Assembly (NCBI GenBank): GCA_017540505.1 | Contig: JAFYAW010000014.1 | Span: 27,930 to 91,929, forward strand | Direction of reading: 5' to 3' | Source: Bacteroidales bacterium | GTDB taxonomy: Bacteria > Bacteroidota > Bacteroidia > Bacteroidales > WCHB1-69 | DNA length: 64,000 bases | Shown: piece after piece, positions 18,879 through 27,243 of the stretch | How positions within the stretch are numbered: position 1 is the stretch's first letter | Layout of the letters: each line of letters opens with the position of its first letter | Position numbers and translations under genes: made by a program | The notes under the pieces: generated by a model | Database searches by the model: none | What the model saw: the letters and a program-made list of their open reading frames with translations, nothing else | Told to the model about the DNA's origin: nothing

Positions 18879-20990
18879 ATGAAACCCAAAAAGATATTGC
18901 CGTTCCTGCTGATTCTAATCCAGCTGGCCGCTTTCGTCGGACAGGCGCAGACTGTCCAAGACTATTCCGCTCCCCTAAAATCCGCAGGCCCGATGCCCGC
19001 CGATTTCAAAAAAGCGCTCCAAAACGACAAGGCTCCCTCCGACTATTCCGTTTTCCTCAAGAATCTCATCATGGATGGCCGCCTGCTTTATGGGACGCCT
19101 CTGAACGATTATATGGACGCGATAGCCGACAACCTGCTGAAGGACAATCCTGTTCTGCGCTCCAAAATCCACATATACATCCTCAAGACCCCCATTGTCA
19201 ACGCCAGTTCCACCACCAACGGACTCATCCTCGTGAATATGGGTTTGATTGCCCAAGTTTCCAACGAGAGCGAGCTGGCCTTCATCCTCGCCCATGAGAT
19301 CGCGCATGTGGCGGAGAACCACATCACGGAAATCAACGAGTACAAGGACAAGCTCAAGGAACGGGACATGATCAGCTACTACGTCAAGTCGCAGAACCGT
19401 TCCCGCGAGCAGGAGCTGGCCGCCGACCGCATCGCCTTGGAGCGTTATTTCCAATCATCCAAATACAGCTACGATGTAATCAACGGGATTTTCGATGTGC
19501 TGCAGTATGCAGACTTGCCCTTTGACGAAGTCCCGTTCACCAAGAAATACACAGAAACGGATTTTTATCATTTTCCTGAAAACTATTATCTTACAAACAT
19601 CGCACCCATACAGAGCCGTGCCGACATGATTGACACGCTGTTCACCCATCCCAACATCGAGAAACGCCGAACGGCAGCGCAAAGCATCATCGCCGGACTG
19701 GCAAAATCAGGACGCTCTGTCTATCTGCAACCGGAAGAAAAATTCCAACAGATACGCAATCTGGCCCGGTTAGAGTGCATCAACATTCTGCTCACCGACC
19801 ATCAATACGACCAGGCCATCTACAACATCCACGTTCTTCAGCAAAGTTTTCCTGATAACACTTTCCTCCAAAAGGCCATGGCAGAAGCCTGGTACGGTTA
19901 TTCTAAGCACCGCAACAACGGACAAGTGTCAGACGTCATACTGTCTTACAAAAAAGTGGAAGGTGAGATGCAACAGATAAGCTACATACTGTCGAAACTG
20001 AACCGTGTGGAGGCCTCTTTATTAGCACTACGGTATGCATGGGCCGCACGACAACGTTTCCCCGAAAACACACAAATTGCGGAAATGGCCAACGACCTCC
20101 TGCGGGATGTATTCGTCAAGAACAAGATGAAACACACCGATTTCTCCGACTATCCCATGGGGACCAACCCTGACTCCATCGTCGTGGAAGAGGCGGCAGC
20201 ACCAGACAGCACCATCGGCAAATACGCGCGCATACGCCGCCAAAACCAGCCCAACAAAGTGATACCCACCGCCAAGTTCAAGACAGCCAACTACATGCTG
20301 GTGGATATCCATCAGGATTCCGACTTTGTGAGTGCGATGAACAGCGTAATACGCATAGCCGAAGATGAAAAGGTGCTGGACCTCGTAACCCAAAAGACAC
20401 CCGCTGATGTCAAAACGTTACTGATTGCCAGTCCGGAATACTCGTTTTACAACAAAAGTGCCTCCTCCAAGCAGGTGGAACGAGGCAAGAAGCAGCTTCT
20501 GCGCGCCACCACCACCAGTGCCAGACGTCTCAAACTCCAGACGTTGCATTATGCACCCAAACAGGTGTGCGACTTCTCCACGGACGAGTACAACGGTTAC
20601 GTGCAGTTGCAGCAGTGGTTGCGCGACTATACGAAGGGCGGCGGCATCGAGATGGTGCACCACACCGCCCAAAACATGGCCGCCGCCTACGAGCTGACTG
20701 GCACCAGCAAGATATGCTTTGTGGGCAACAACACCACCTCGGGGCGTTTCTTCGGACTTGAGAAGAGCAAGAGTCTTTTCCTGACCCTGCTCTGCCCCTA
20801 CGTCCTACCCGTCACCCTGACCACCTTCGTCCTGCCGCGCAACACCACCGAGATGTACTTTATCATCACCGATTTCGGGAACGGAAAAAACGATGTGACC
20901 GCCCGTAACAGCCAGACCAGCAGCATCAACAGGGCTTACACGAACGCATTTATTTACGACCAGTTATATCATTTTGTTAAAGGAAAATAA
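18879..20990 (+). CDS. Secreted M48 family metalloprotease
   Basis: 703 residues with a signal peptide (about 1-24, ending GQAQ). The zinc motif HEIAH is at 139-143 (FILAHEIAHVAENH), with the third ligand in the helix EQELAADRIAL. This is the M48 (BepA/Oma1-like) protease core. The second half lacks a recognisable catalytic motif and may be a TPR-like helical region (about 290-400) followed by an unassigned domain. BepA-type proteases act in the periplasm on outer-membrane protein quality control; that role is inferred here. The downstream gene starts 2 bases after the stop. Confidence 0.85.
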   Translation: MKPKKILPFLLILIQLAAFVGQAQTVQDYSAPLKSAGPMPADFKKALQNDKAPSDYSVFLKNLIMDGRLLYGTPLNDYMDAIADNLLKDNPVLRSKIHIYILKTPIVNASSTTNGLILVNMGLIAQVSNESELAFILAHEIAHVAENHITEINEYKDKLKERDMISYYVKSQNRSREQELAADRIALERYFQSSKYSYDVINGIFDVLQYADLPFDEVPFTKKYTETDFYHFPENYYLTNIAPIQSRADMIDTLFTHPNIEKRRTAAQSIIAGLAKSGRSVYLQPEEKFQQIRNLARLECINILLTDHQYDQAIYNIHVLQQSFPDNTFLQKAMAEAWYGYSKHRNNGQVSDVILSYKKVEGEMQQISYILSKLNRVEASLLALRYAWAARQRFPENTQIAEMANDLLRDVFVKNKMKHTDFSDYPMGTNPDSIVVEEAAAPDSTIGKYARIRRQNQPNKVIPTAKFKTANYMLVDIHQDSDFVSAMNSVIRIAEDEKVLDLVTQKTPADVKTLLIASPEYSFYNKSASSKQVERGKKQLLRATTTSARRLKLQTLHYAPKQVCDFSTDEYNGYVQLQQWLRDYTKGGGIEMVHHTAQNMAAAYELTGTSKICFVGNNTTSGRFFGLEKSKSLFLTLLCPYVLPVTLTTFVLPRNTTEMYFIITDFGNGKNDVTARNSQTSSINRAYTNAFIYDQLYHFVKGK

Positions 20991-20992
20991 CA

Positions 20993-21763
20993 ATGAGAAA
21001 AATATATCTTTTCATCATCGCCATCCTACTGTCAGGATATTGTCTGGGGCAGAACACCGGTTACATGGGCATGCACGTCATCTTCAATGCGGAGGGTTCT
21101 CTATCGCCGTCCTGGAAAAACCCCAATCCACTGTCACGCACCTTGAATGAGCACTTCACCAGCGAGCATTATCGCCGCTATTTTGGCCTGAACTATATTC
21201 TATCCCCTAATATAGAGTGCATTGTTTGGAACAAAGGTAGCGTGGGTGCCGGCTATAACTATTACAACTCGCCCTATAAAGGCACTCTGTACCAGGAAAT
21301 CCCAAACTCATACTCTTATTATTATAAGGACTACTCCTTTACTGGACAGGTTGTGGCACATGGGTTCAACGTGTTTTACAAGCAGTATTTGGGTGACACA
21401 AAGGCCCCGCTGGGCTTTTACGCAAAATTCATTTTTGACGGTTTTTTCTACCATTATCTAAACAATGAGGAGCCACCGCAACTGATGGCATCCTATTATC
21501 CCGACCTCAAAGAGGGCAACAGCATGCTATTCGGCGCAAAAGCAGAATTCGGATACGACTACCTCTTTTTCAATCGGTTACGACTTTCATTCGGAATTTC
21601 CTTCGGCAGCACCTTTGGCGGATACAAAGCGATAAAAGGCTTCTTTGACGATTTTTCCCATCTAGATGCGAGTACCACCTCCGTCAACAATTTTGTACAC
21701 AACCGGATATTGAACGCCTACTGGTTCGGCCTCAAGGTCGGAGTCGGATTCCTGGCGTTTTAG
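20993..21763 (+). CDS. Predicted outer-membrane beta-barrel protein
   Basis: 256 residues with a signal peptide (about 1-19, LSGYCLGQ). The rest alternates aromatic and polar residues with many Y, F and G (VGAGYNYYNSPYKG, EFGYDYLFFNRLRLSFGISFGSTFGGY) and ends in GVGFLAF. That pattern suggests a small outer-membrane barrel with a terminal aromatic residue. No family identified. Starts 2 bases after the M48 protease gene, so it may be that protease's partner or client. Confidence 0.7.
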   Translation: MRKIYLFIIAILLSGYCLGQNTGYMGMHVIFNAEGSLSPSWKNPNPLSRTLNEHFTSEHYRRYFGLNYILSPNIECIVWNKGSVGAGYNYYNSPYKGTLYQEIPNSYSYYYKDYSFTGQVVAHGFNVFYKQYLGDTKAPLGFYAKFIFDGFFYHYLNNEEPPQLMASYYPDLKEGNSMLFGAKAEFGYDYLFFNRLRLSFGISFGSTFGGYKAIKGFFDDFSHLDASTTSVNNFVHNRILNAYWFGLKVGVGFLAF

Positions 21764-21771
21764 ATTGGCCG

Positions 21772-21915
21772 TTGACCCTTAGCCTTTAGCCGTTGGCTGT
21801 TAGCTATTGGCTTTGAGGACTTGGATTTTGGGAATTGGGATTTTGGGGGTTGTTTTTGGTCTTTGGTCTTTGGTCTTAACTCCTTAGCTCCTTAGTTCCT
21901 TAACTTCTTAACTCC
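21772..21915. repeat. Composite degenerate heptamer/octamer array
   Basis: Sub-arrays in order: heptamers like CTTTAGC/TATTGGC (21778-21811), heptamers like GGATTTTG (21822-21848), TTGGTCT repeated three times (21857-21877), and octamers CTTAACTC/CTTAGTTC (21874-21915). The array lies between convergent genes, and the stop codon of the minus-strand transferase gene falls inside it. The same sub-array order recurs at 63383-63556. Confidence 0.8.
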
Positions 21916-22579
21916 TTTCATCCGCCCTATACACCAGGCTCCAGCAGTACTGTTTCTCCTCATTGATGCCCGTTTCCATCCGGCAGTCACGCGCCAAGTA
22001 CCTTTCGGACAGCACATTTTCCAGAGGATCCACCAAGCCGAAACCATCCATTTTCAAGATTGCCTCTTTTTGGGTCCACAGCCAGGCGAACATCCTGTCG
22101 GGGTTTTCGGCGTGGAGGATGCGTTCGCGCTCGTCGGCGTTCATCGTGCGGCGCAGCAACGAATCGGAGGCATTCCGGAACGACTCCACATCCAGTCCTA
22201 CGGGCTGGTCATGCAGGGCCACCCCCACTGCCTGTTTGCAGTGGCTGATGCTGATTTCCACCCCTTCGATCCGTCCCCCCCCATCCTTCGCTCGAAGGAA
22301 AGGTTTCCCATGTTCTGCATACACAAAGCCGCCATCCCATTGGGCCAGTTGCGACCGCATGACGGCCAATTCGCTCTCGCATCCCGACAGTACCTCCTCC
22401 ACACACTGCCGCAAAAGCTCGTATGCCTTCAGACACGCGAATTGTCCGAATGTATGGTGATACGCCAACGCCTGCTCGCGTCGCTGGTCGCTGGCCAACA
22501 ACAACATACGCTCCACCTCGGCATCCGTGCAGCGTGACATATCGTCAAACAATTTCCATTTCACAGGACAGTCTGTCAT
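21908..22579 (-). CDS. 4'-phosphopantetheinyl transferase, Sfp-like
   Basis: Transfers phosphopantetheine from CoA to acyl or peptidyl carrier proteins. 223 residues from the ATG at 22579, chosen because the frame's earlier ATG overlaps the promoter box at 22622-22629. Motifs: EISISHC at 108-114, GLDVE at 128-132 (Mg-binding acid pair), WTQKEAILK at 168-176. The size and order fit the two-fold Sfp/Gsp architecture rather than the short AcpS type. No polyketide or peptide synthase genes are nearby, so the carrier-protein partner is unknown. The last codons run into the octamer array. Confidence 0.88.
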   Translation of the reverse strand: MTDCPVKWKLFDDMSRCTDAEVERMLLLASDQRREQALAYHHTFGQFACLKAYELLRQCVEEVLSGCESELAVMRSQLAQWDGGFVYAEHGKPFLRAKDGGGRIEGVEISISHCKQAVGVALHDQPVGLDVESFRNASDSLLRRTMNADERERILHAENPDRMFAWLWTQKEAILKMDGFGLVDPLENVLSERYLARDCRMETGINEEKQYCWSLVYRADERS

Positions 22580-22621
22580 TTCCAATCGCAAACAATAAGA
22601 TTCCCTCTTAGGAAAAACGTG

Positions 22622-22629
22622 CAAAAATA
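22622..22629 (-). promoter_or_regulatory. -7 element for the phosphopantetheinyl transferase gene
   Basis: Minus-strand TATTTTTG, 43 bases before the chosen ATG at 22579. Confidence 0.68.
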
Positions 22630-22636
22630 CACAAAA

Positions 22637-22740
22637 TCACCGTTTCCCCCAATTATCCCGGTCCAAGCTGCGGAAATTGATGGCCTCACTGAGGTGCCCC
22701 GTTTCGATTCTGCCACCGGCGGCGGAATGGTGCGTACCGC
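22637..22740 (-). pseudogene. Decayed duplicate of the comM 3' end (copy C)
   Basis: On the minus strand the frame reads [19 protein letters not shown] followed by TGA, identical in protein to the C-terminus of intact comM (27773-29317). The nucleotide match covers about 80 bases well and then fades over a further 25. Many silent differences from the intact gene are shared with copy B at 26799-26960, so B and C come from a different comM allele than the present one. Confidence 0.85.
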
Positions 22741-22773
22741 AGCCCTAATAAAACCCACGAACTATACAATAAA

Positions 22774-22801
22774 ATGGGCGCGGCCCCAACGCCACGCCCA
22801 T
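22774..22801 (-). terminator. Probable terminator downstream of the ORF6N gene
   Basis: Arms 22774-22784 and 22791-22801 form an 11-pair GC-rich hairpin with one mismatch. On the minus strand it is followed by TTTATTGT. It sits 11 bases beyond the ORF6N stop codon. Confidence 0.6.
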
Positions 22802-22811
22802 TCATTTTACT

Positions 22812-23371
22812 CTATTCCCCTTTCTCCCTATGGACAGTGTGTCGGAATTTGAGCATGGCGAGGTTTAGTTCAACCGTAGTGTCGCTGCTCTGCTTCGGCA
22901 ACACGTCCGACATCAGCTCCTCCACCAGTTGGCCGCTGCGGTGAAGCAGCCTCCTCTGCGCTTCCCTATCGTCTTGCTGCTGGGGAATCTCCACAATCAC
23001 CCGCGACAGCTCCTTCAATTTGGCGTAGGCTTCCACAATGGCGATGGTGGTCTGCACCGCACGCGGACTCTTCAAATGGTCGCTAACATGTAAAGTCCCT
23101 TTTCGGTAAAAGCTTTGGGCGGGTATTTGGAGTGTTGACCTCTTCCTGTATTCTTTAAGGTCGAAATTTTCGACCTTAAAGATGTAATTTCTTGATTTTT
23201 AAGATGTAGTACATACCCTTCCGGAAACTTTTCCGGATTGTTGTTTACTGCTTCGTTAATTCGTTTGGTTTCCACACCGTACAATTCGGCCACATCACAA
23301 TCCAGGATGACCTGCTGGTTGCGCAGGGTGATGATTTTCTCCTCCACTTTGGGTAACAATTGGTTTTCCAT
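22812..23371 (-). pseudogene. ORF6N (KilA-N-like) domain protein, frameshifted
   Basis: Two overlapping frames make one protein. The first (MENQLLPKVEEKIITLRNQQ..., start 23371) carries the ORF6N DNA-binding domain and stops after GLYMLATI. The next frame resumes at once with LKSPRAVQTTIAIVEAYAKL and runs to 22812. The join near 23075 is ATTTGAAG where the full-length family would have one more T, so a one-base loss in a T run broke the gene (programmed slippage is less likely). The ORF6N family occurs in phages and mobile elements as predicted DNA-binding antirepressor-type proteins. The frame's upstream ATG overlaps the promoter box, so MENQ is the start. Confidence 0.85.
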
Positions 23372-23413
23372 CTTATTGAATTTAGGTTTAACATTTAGTT
23401 TGTATATACCCTG

Positions 23414-23421
23414 CAAAGATA
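23414..23421 (-). promoter_or_regulatory. -7 element for the ORF6N gene
   Basis: Minus-strand TATCTTTG, 43 bases before the ATG at 23371. The rest of the gap to the FISUMP gene (23422-23672) is low-complexity, with a short CACTGATTACTATTCACTGACTA-like direct repeat at 23640-23677, and no gene. Confidence 0.7.
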
Positions 23422-23672
23422 CAGCAACCCGAAGTCAAAATCAAGGCCTTATTAAAATTATTTTATTGAAAATCAACATAATAACAATCTGCAAATTTGG
23501 GAAAGAAAAGTGCAAATAACCCCCCAAAAGATGCAAAAGGGTAAAAAGCAAAAAAACAGCACTTATGCCGCAGCATCGTGCGACGGACAAAAATTTCGGA
23601 ATATTTCGGGGATTCTGCAGCCCAACGGCCACGCCCTTCACTGATTACTATTCACTGACTACTAATCACTGA

Positions 23673-26183
23673 TCAGTTATCGCGGAGACAGCGGACAGAA
23701 TACCCGCCGAACTTGCTGTCATTGCCCCTGCCCACGTCAGTGTTGTCATAGTACAGACTACGGAAGTACGCGTAGTAGGGACTGCCCCCATTCTGGGACG
23801 ACGACCAGAAGCCGGCGAGGTTGCCCGCAAGGTAGATCGACGAGCCGTAGCAGAAGCCTGCCGGAACGGCGGAAAAATCCGTGGCGTTGTTTGCACTCAG
23901 GTTATTCCCGACAACACAAGTACCCGCGTTGTTGTTCCACCCAACACTATCCGCCAGTGCCTTGGCAATATAACTGGTGTTCCCTCCGCATACATACTCG
24001 CTTTGGCTGCTCACATAGTTTGTCATCGCTGTCCACTCCGCATCACTCGGCAAGTGCCAACCCGCAGGGCAAATACCCCTGCGATGACCTGTGAAACTCA
24101 CAGAAACCGCGTTGCTGGAATTGGTGTTCACGCTCGTCTCCCCGTAAGCCGTGTTGAAAGTATCGGCAGCCGCATTCCAGTTGTAAAGCAACCCATAGTG
24201 CATCGGCGCATACGTAACCGGGTCATTGTTGTACCAGTGGGCCTGTTTGCCCGTGTAGGTTTCGCTCGTACCAGGAGACGGGATAAGGTACGTGCCTGTA
24301 CTTGGCGACGTGGTCGTCCGCAGGTTTTCCCTCGTCCAGCACTGGTTGCCAATTTTCACTGTATTATAAACGTTACCCTCATGGTCGGTCACTGTGGGGG
24401 TGCCTGGGCAGGACCAGTCGACAAAATTTGCTGTAAACGACCTCTCTTCTCCATACGCAGTACCCACACTGTTAGTTGCGTAAGCGCGAACATAGTAGGA
24501 GGTGCCTGCAGTCAGCCCTGTTATACTGCTGGTGAAGCTACCCGTACCGCTGCCGTCAATGGTACGGTTATCATTCACCGTCGGATTCGGGGAAGTGCTC
24601 CAACACACACCGCGGAAGATAACCGTTGCTCCGCCGTCGGAGATGACGTTGCCGCCGCAGGTGGCAAAGGTAGCGGTGATGCTGCTGACAGCGTTGGTGG
24701 TCACCGTAGGAAGGACGACACCAGAAACATCGCGGAGACAGCGGACAGAATACCCGATGCTCTTGTCGTTAGCGTTCCTGTACACATTAGCGTAGAAATA
24801 GTTCAGGTAACGGTAGTAGGTATAGTTCGGGTTTCCCTCGTACTGGGATAACGACCAAAAGTAGGCGTAGTTACCTGCAACGTTGAACGACGAACCATGG
24901 CAGAAGCCAGCTGGAACGGCAGAAAAACCTGTGGAATTGTTCGTACTCTGGTTGTTCCCAACAACACAAGTGCCTACGCTGTTGTTCCACCCGACACTGT
25001 CCGCCAACGCCTTGGCGATATAACTGGTATTCCCTCCACACACATACTCGCTTTGGCTGCTCACATAGTCGGTCATCTCTGTCCATTCCGCATCACTCGG
25101 TAAGTGCCATCCCGCAGGACATATACCCCTGCGGTGACCATTGTGTGTCACAGATACTGCATTGTTGACGTCGGTGTTCACGCTCATCTCCCCGTATGCC
25201 GTATTGAACGTATCCACCGCTGCGTTCCAGTTGTACAGCAGTCCGTAGTTCATCGGGGCATACGTGGTGGGGTCGTCGTTGTACCAGCGGGCCTGCTTGC
25301 CCGTAAAGGTGTAATCTGTTCCGCTCGCCGGGATGAGGTATGTTCCCGTACTTGGCGACGTGGTGGTGCGCAGGTTCTCTTTCGTCCAGCACTGATGGCC
25401 AATCTGTACTGTATTATAAACGTGACCCTCATGGTCAGTCACCGTGGGCGCGCCGAGACAGGGCTGGACGACAACAAGAGCTGTTACATCGAAATTCAGA
25501 ACAAAATTCTCCGACACAAGCTGATTCTCGTGAATCGTTTGGCTGGCGTATTCCGTACCGTTTATATTGACATAACCGATGTACACCATCTCGTCCCCAA
25601 GATTGAACGGGTTTCCGATACTGCCTTTGGAAACAGTTCCCTGCTGCGACTTTCCAATTTTCATCCCTGAAACTCCTGCATATTCAATCCTGTCCATCGG
25701 GCCCCTTCCATTATTCACCATCTTGATAGAGGAGGTTTTCCCATTCTGGCGGGCGGTCAAAATATATGTGCCGGGGGCGGCGACTGTCAGAACGAACTGG
25801 TGGACACCCGCCTGGATGGCAGCAAATTTCTGCGATGCCACCATGCGGCCGTTCATGTCCAACATCTCCATCGTCACCTCGCCAGCCTCCGATGTCGTCA
25901 GCGTAGCTTTCGTGGTGACTTCAAACGGATTTGGGTTATTTTGGGCGAGGGCAAAACTCTTTGTGATAGCATTCTCTTCAATGCCAGTCCCTCCCATCAC
26001 CAGAATAGTGTCCGGATAATAAAGGGTTTCTTGCCAGCCTTGAGTTACATTGGCAACCAACACCCTATTAAATGGGATGAAATGATTGTCGGCATCGCGG
26101 CCCGTGAAGGTAAGCGTCACCGTCTGAGCGAAACCCATTACGCATGACAACACCATGGTGTATAGGATAAAAAGTTTTTTCAT
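23673..26183 (-). CDS. Secreted FISUMP-domain protein with tandem modules
   Basis: 836 residues. Signal peptide about 1-19 (VMGFAQ). Residues about 85-165 resemble a T9SS/FlgD-type sorting fold (LAQNNPNPFEVTTKATL ... MEMLDMNGRMVAS ... GTYILTARQNGK), but here at the N-terminus. Then come FISUMP module 1 (about 240-484), a fibronectin-III-like spacer (about 485-590, GVCWSTSPNPTVND, GLTAGTSYYVRAYATNS) and FISUMP module 2 (about 590-836). Each module has TVTDHEGxVYNTVxIGxQCW, RRGICPAGWHLPSDAEWT and ends in GYSVRCLRD. The FISUMP domain is common in Fibrobacter and Bacteroidota surface proteins and has no agreed activity. It lies within the comM hotspot. The DNA of the two modules is near-identical. 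Confidence 0.88.
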   Translation of the reverse strand: MKKLFILYTMVLSCVMGFAQTVTLTFTGRDADNHFIPFNRVLVANVTQGWQETLYYPDTILVMGGTGIEENAITKSFALAQNNPNPFEVTTKATLTTSEAGEVTMEMLDMNGRMVASQKFAAIQAGVHQFVLTVAAPGTYILTARQNGKTSSIKMVNNGRGPMDRIEYAGVSGMKIGKSQQGTVSKGSIGNPFNLGDEMVYIGYVNINGTEYASQTIHENQLVSENFVLNFDVTALVVVQPCLGAPTVTDHEGHVYNTVQIGHQCWTKENLRTTTSPSTGTYLIPASGTDYTFTGKQARWYNDDPTTYAPMNYGLLYNWNAAVDTFNTAYGEMSVNTDVNNAVSVTHNGHRRGICPAGWHLPSDAEWTEMTDYVSSQSEYVCGGNTSYIAKALADSVGWNNSVGTCVVGNNQSTNNSTGFSAVPAGFCHGSSFNVAGNYAYFWSLSQYEGNPNYTYYRYLNYFYANVYRNANDKSIGYSVRCLRDVSGVVLPTVTTNAVSSITATFATCGGNVISDGGATVIFRGVCWSTSPNPTVNDNRTIDGSGTGSFTSSITGLTAGTSYYVRAYATNSVGTAYGEERSFTANFVDWSCPGTPTVTDHEGNVYNTVKIGNQCWTRENLRTTTSPSTGTYLIPSPGTSETYTGKQAHWYNNDPVTYAPMHYGLLYNWNAAADTFNTAYGETSVNTNSSNAVSVSFTGHRRGICPAGWHLPSDAEWTAMTNYVSSQSEYVCGGNTSYIAKALADSVGWNNNAGTCVVGNNLSANNATDFSAVPAGFCYGSSIYLAGNLAGFWSSSQNGGSPYYAYFRSLYYDNTDVGRGNDSKFGGYSVRCLRDN
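23679..24411 (-). repeat. FISUMP module repeat, downstream unit
   Basis: About 730 bases closely matching 24729-25461 at a constant offset of 1050 bases (350 codons). For example, the stretch starting cgcggagacagcgg occurs at 23681 and 24731, and gtattataaacg at 24361 and 25411. Confidence 0.85.
24729..25461 (-). repeat. FISUMP module repeat, upstream unit
   Basis: Partner of 23679-24411. Differences are mostly scattered substitutions, with larger changes in the segment coding the variable loop before the terminal GYSVRCLRD. Confidence 0.85.
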
Positions 26184-26279
26184 ATTTATTCTATTTATTG
26201 AATATGCTGCTACAAAAATAATAAAATATTGTGTATGAAAAGAGGTGAAGTTTTCAACAAGATACGAACAGGGAGAATT

Positions 26280-26340
26280 GGTTTCAGGTTTCAGGTTTCA
26301 GGTTTTAAGTTTCAAGTTTCAGGTTTCAGGTTTCAAGTAT
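26280..26340. repeat. TTTCAGG heptamer array, left flank of the four-helix-bundle gene
   Basis: About eight heptamers of TTTCAGG, TTTCAAG or TTTTAAG in tandem. The array encodes the last residues and stop codon of the minus-strand gene beside it. It is in inverted orientation to the array at 26723-26796. Confidence 0.85.
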
Positions 26341-26720
26341 TTTAGTCCTGTGACAGAGCTTTTCTTCAAGGAAGTGATGAGTTTGGAAATGGCTTTGCTG
26401 AGATTGATGCAGTCGCTGTATAGTCGAGATGCAGTATCGTCGTCAATGAAACCCACGTCGGCTGCTCTGACAATCTGACTGCGCACTTCTCCACACGAGC
26501 CTTTTGCCACATACAGGAAGAAAACAAACTCTTTGTTACCATCGCGTTCAAAACCTTCAGCAATATTATCCATCACCGAACCCGACGACGCACGTATCTG
26601 TTGAACAAACCTAGAATCCTTGTAAAAATCACCTTTCATTGTGATAGCATAAACATCTTTACAGAGGTTACGAGCCATTTGAAAAATAATTAAATCTTCA
26701 AATTTTTGGACCTTCCCCAT
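26319..26720 (-). CDS. Four helix bundle protein (S23/TIGR02436 family)
   Basis: 133 residues from the ATG at 26720 (MGKVQKFEDLIIFQMAR). The order FEDLIIFQMARNLCKDVYAIT, FYKDSRFVQQIRASSGSVMDNIAEGFER and EFVFFLYVAKGSCGEVRSQI is the S23-type four-helix-bundle signature. These proteins resemble those encoded in 23S rRNA intervening sequences and the Avd accessory protein of diversity-generating retroelements; no reverse transcriptase or rRNA is present here. Function unknown. Inverted TTTCAGG-type arrays flank it on both sides, suggesting the gene and flanks move or spread as a unit. The C-terminal tail (KYLKPET) is coded by the array. Confidence 0.88.
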   Translation of the reverse strand: MGKVQKFEDLIIFQMARNLCKDVYAITMKGDFYKDSRFVQQIRASSGSVMDNIAEGFERDGNKEFVFFLYVAKGSCGEVRSQIVRAADVGFIDDDTASRLYSDCINLSKAISKLITSLKKSSVTGLKYLKPET

Positions 26721-26722
26721 AC

Positions 26723-26796
26723 CTGAAACCTGATACTTGAAACTTGACACTTGACACTAAACAACTTGACACTAAACAACTTGAAACCTGAAACCA
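26723..26796. repeat. CCTGAAA/CTTGACA heptamer array, right flank of the four-helix-bundle gene
   Basis: Heptamers such as CCTGAAA, CTTGAAA, CTTGACA and CACTAAACAA, the reverse complement of the type at 26280-26340. It ends two bases before comM copy B. Confidence 0.82.
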
Positions 26797-26798
26797 CC

Positions 26799-26960
26799 TC
26801 ACCGTTTCCCCAAATTATCCCGGTCCAAGCTGCGGAAATTGATGGCCTCGCTAAGGTGTCCCGTCTCAATGTCCTCGCTGCCGTCAAGGTCGGCGATAGT
26901 GCGGGCCACCTTCAGGATGCGGTCGTAGGCGCGGGCGGAGAGGCCCATGCGGTCCATCGC
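26799..26960 (-). pseudogene. Duplicate of the comM 3' end (copy B)
   Basis: 162 bases matching 27773-27934 of intact comM without gaps, with roughly 20 substitutions. On the minus strand it ends [18 protein letters not shown] plus TGA (one W to L change). It shares the substitution pattern of copy C (for example gtccaagctgcggaaattga) rather than that of the intact gene. Its inner edge at 26960 stops abruptly, 13 bases from the antitoxin stop codon. Confidence 0.92.
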
Positions 26961-26973
26961 ATTTCGTTTTGAA

Positions 26974-27243
26974 TTATTCGGCTAATTTGATGAGCGGTTC
27001 GCCAAGTGCTTCGGATATTTGGGAAAGCGTACGCAGGGTGAAATTAGGAAATCCTGTAATCCAACGCGATACCACAGCTTCGTCTTTTCCCATCTTATGA
27101 GCCAAATCACGCTGGGACATGTTTTTTTCCTTGAGGATTTTGTCTATTCGTGCGACGATACTCGCTGACAACTGCACCTCAGCCATGATTTCCGGCGATA
27201 CCTTTTCAGCCTTAGTTTCAAACCATTCCTGTTTGTTTTTCAT
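26974..27243 (-). CDS. Xre-family antitoxin, HigA-like
   Basis: 89 residues. The helix-turn-helix lies at about 37-75 ([24 protein letters not shown]), preceded by a charged N-terminal helix. It overlaps the upstream toxin-like gene by four bases (ATGA), with the toxin gene first, the order typical of HigBA-type systems. Such antitoxins neutralise the toxin and repress their own operon. The pair lies between two comM 3' ends, i.e. it is hotspot cargo. Confidence 0.8.
   Translation of the reverse strand: MKNKQEWFETKAEKVSPEIMAEVQLSASIVARIDKILKEKNMSQRDLAHKMGKDEAVVSRWITGFPNFTLRTLSQISEALGEPLIKLAE

Noticed and set aside
21772-21915. Possible CRISPR array
   Set aside because: Units are 7-8 bases with no spacers and are degenerate; no cas genes are present.
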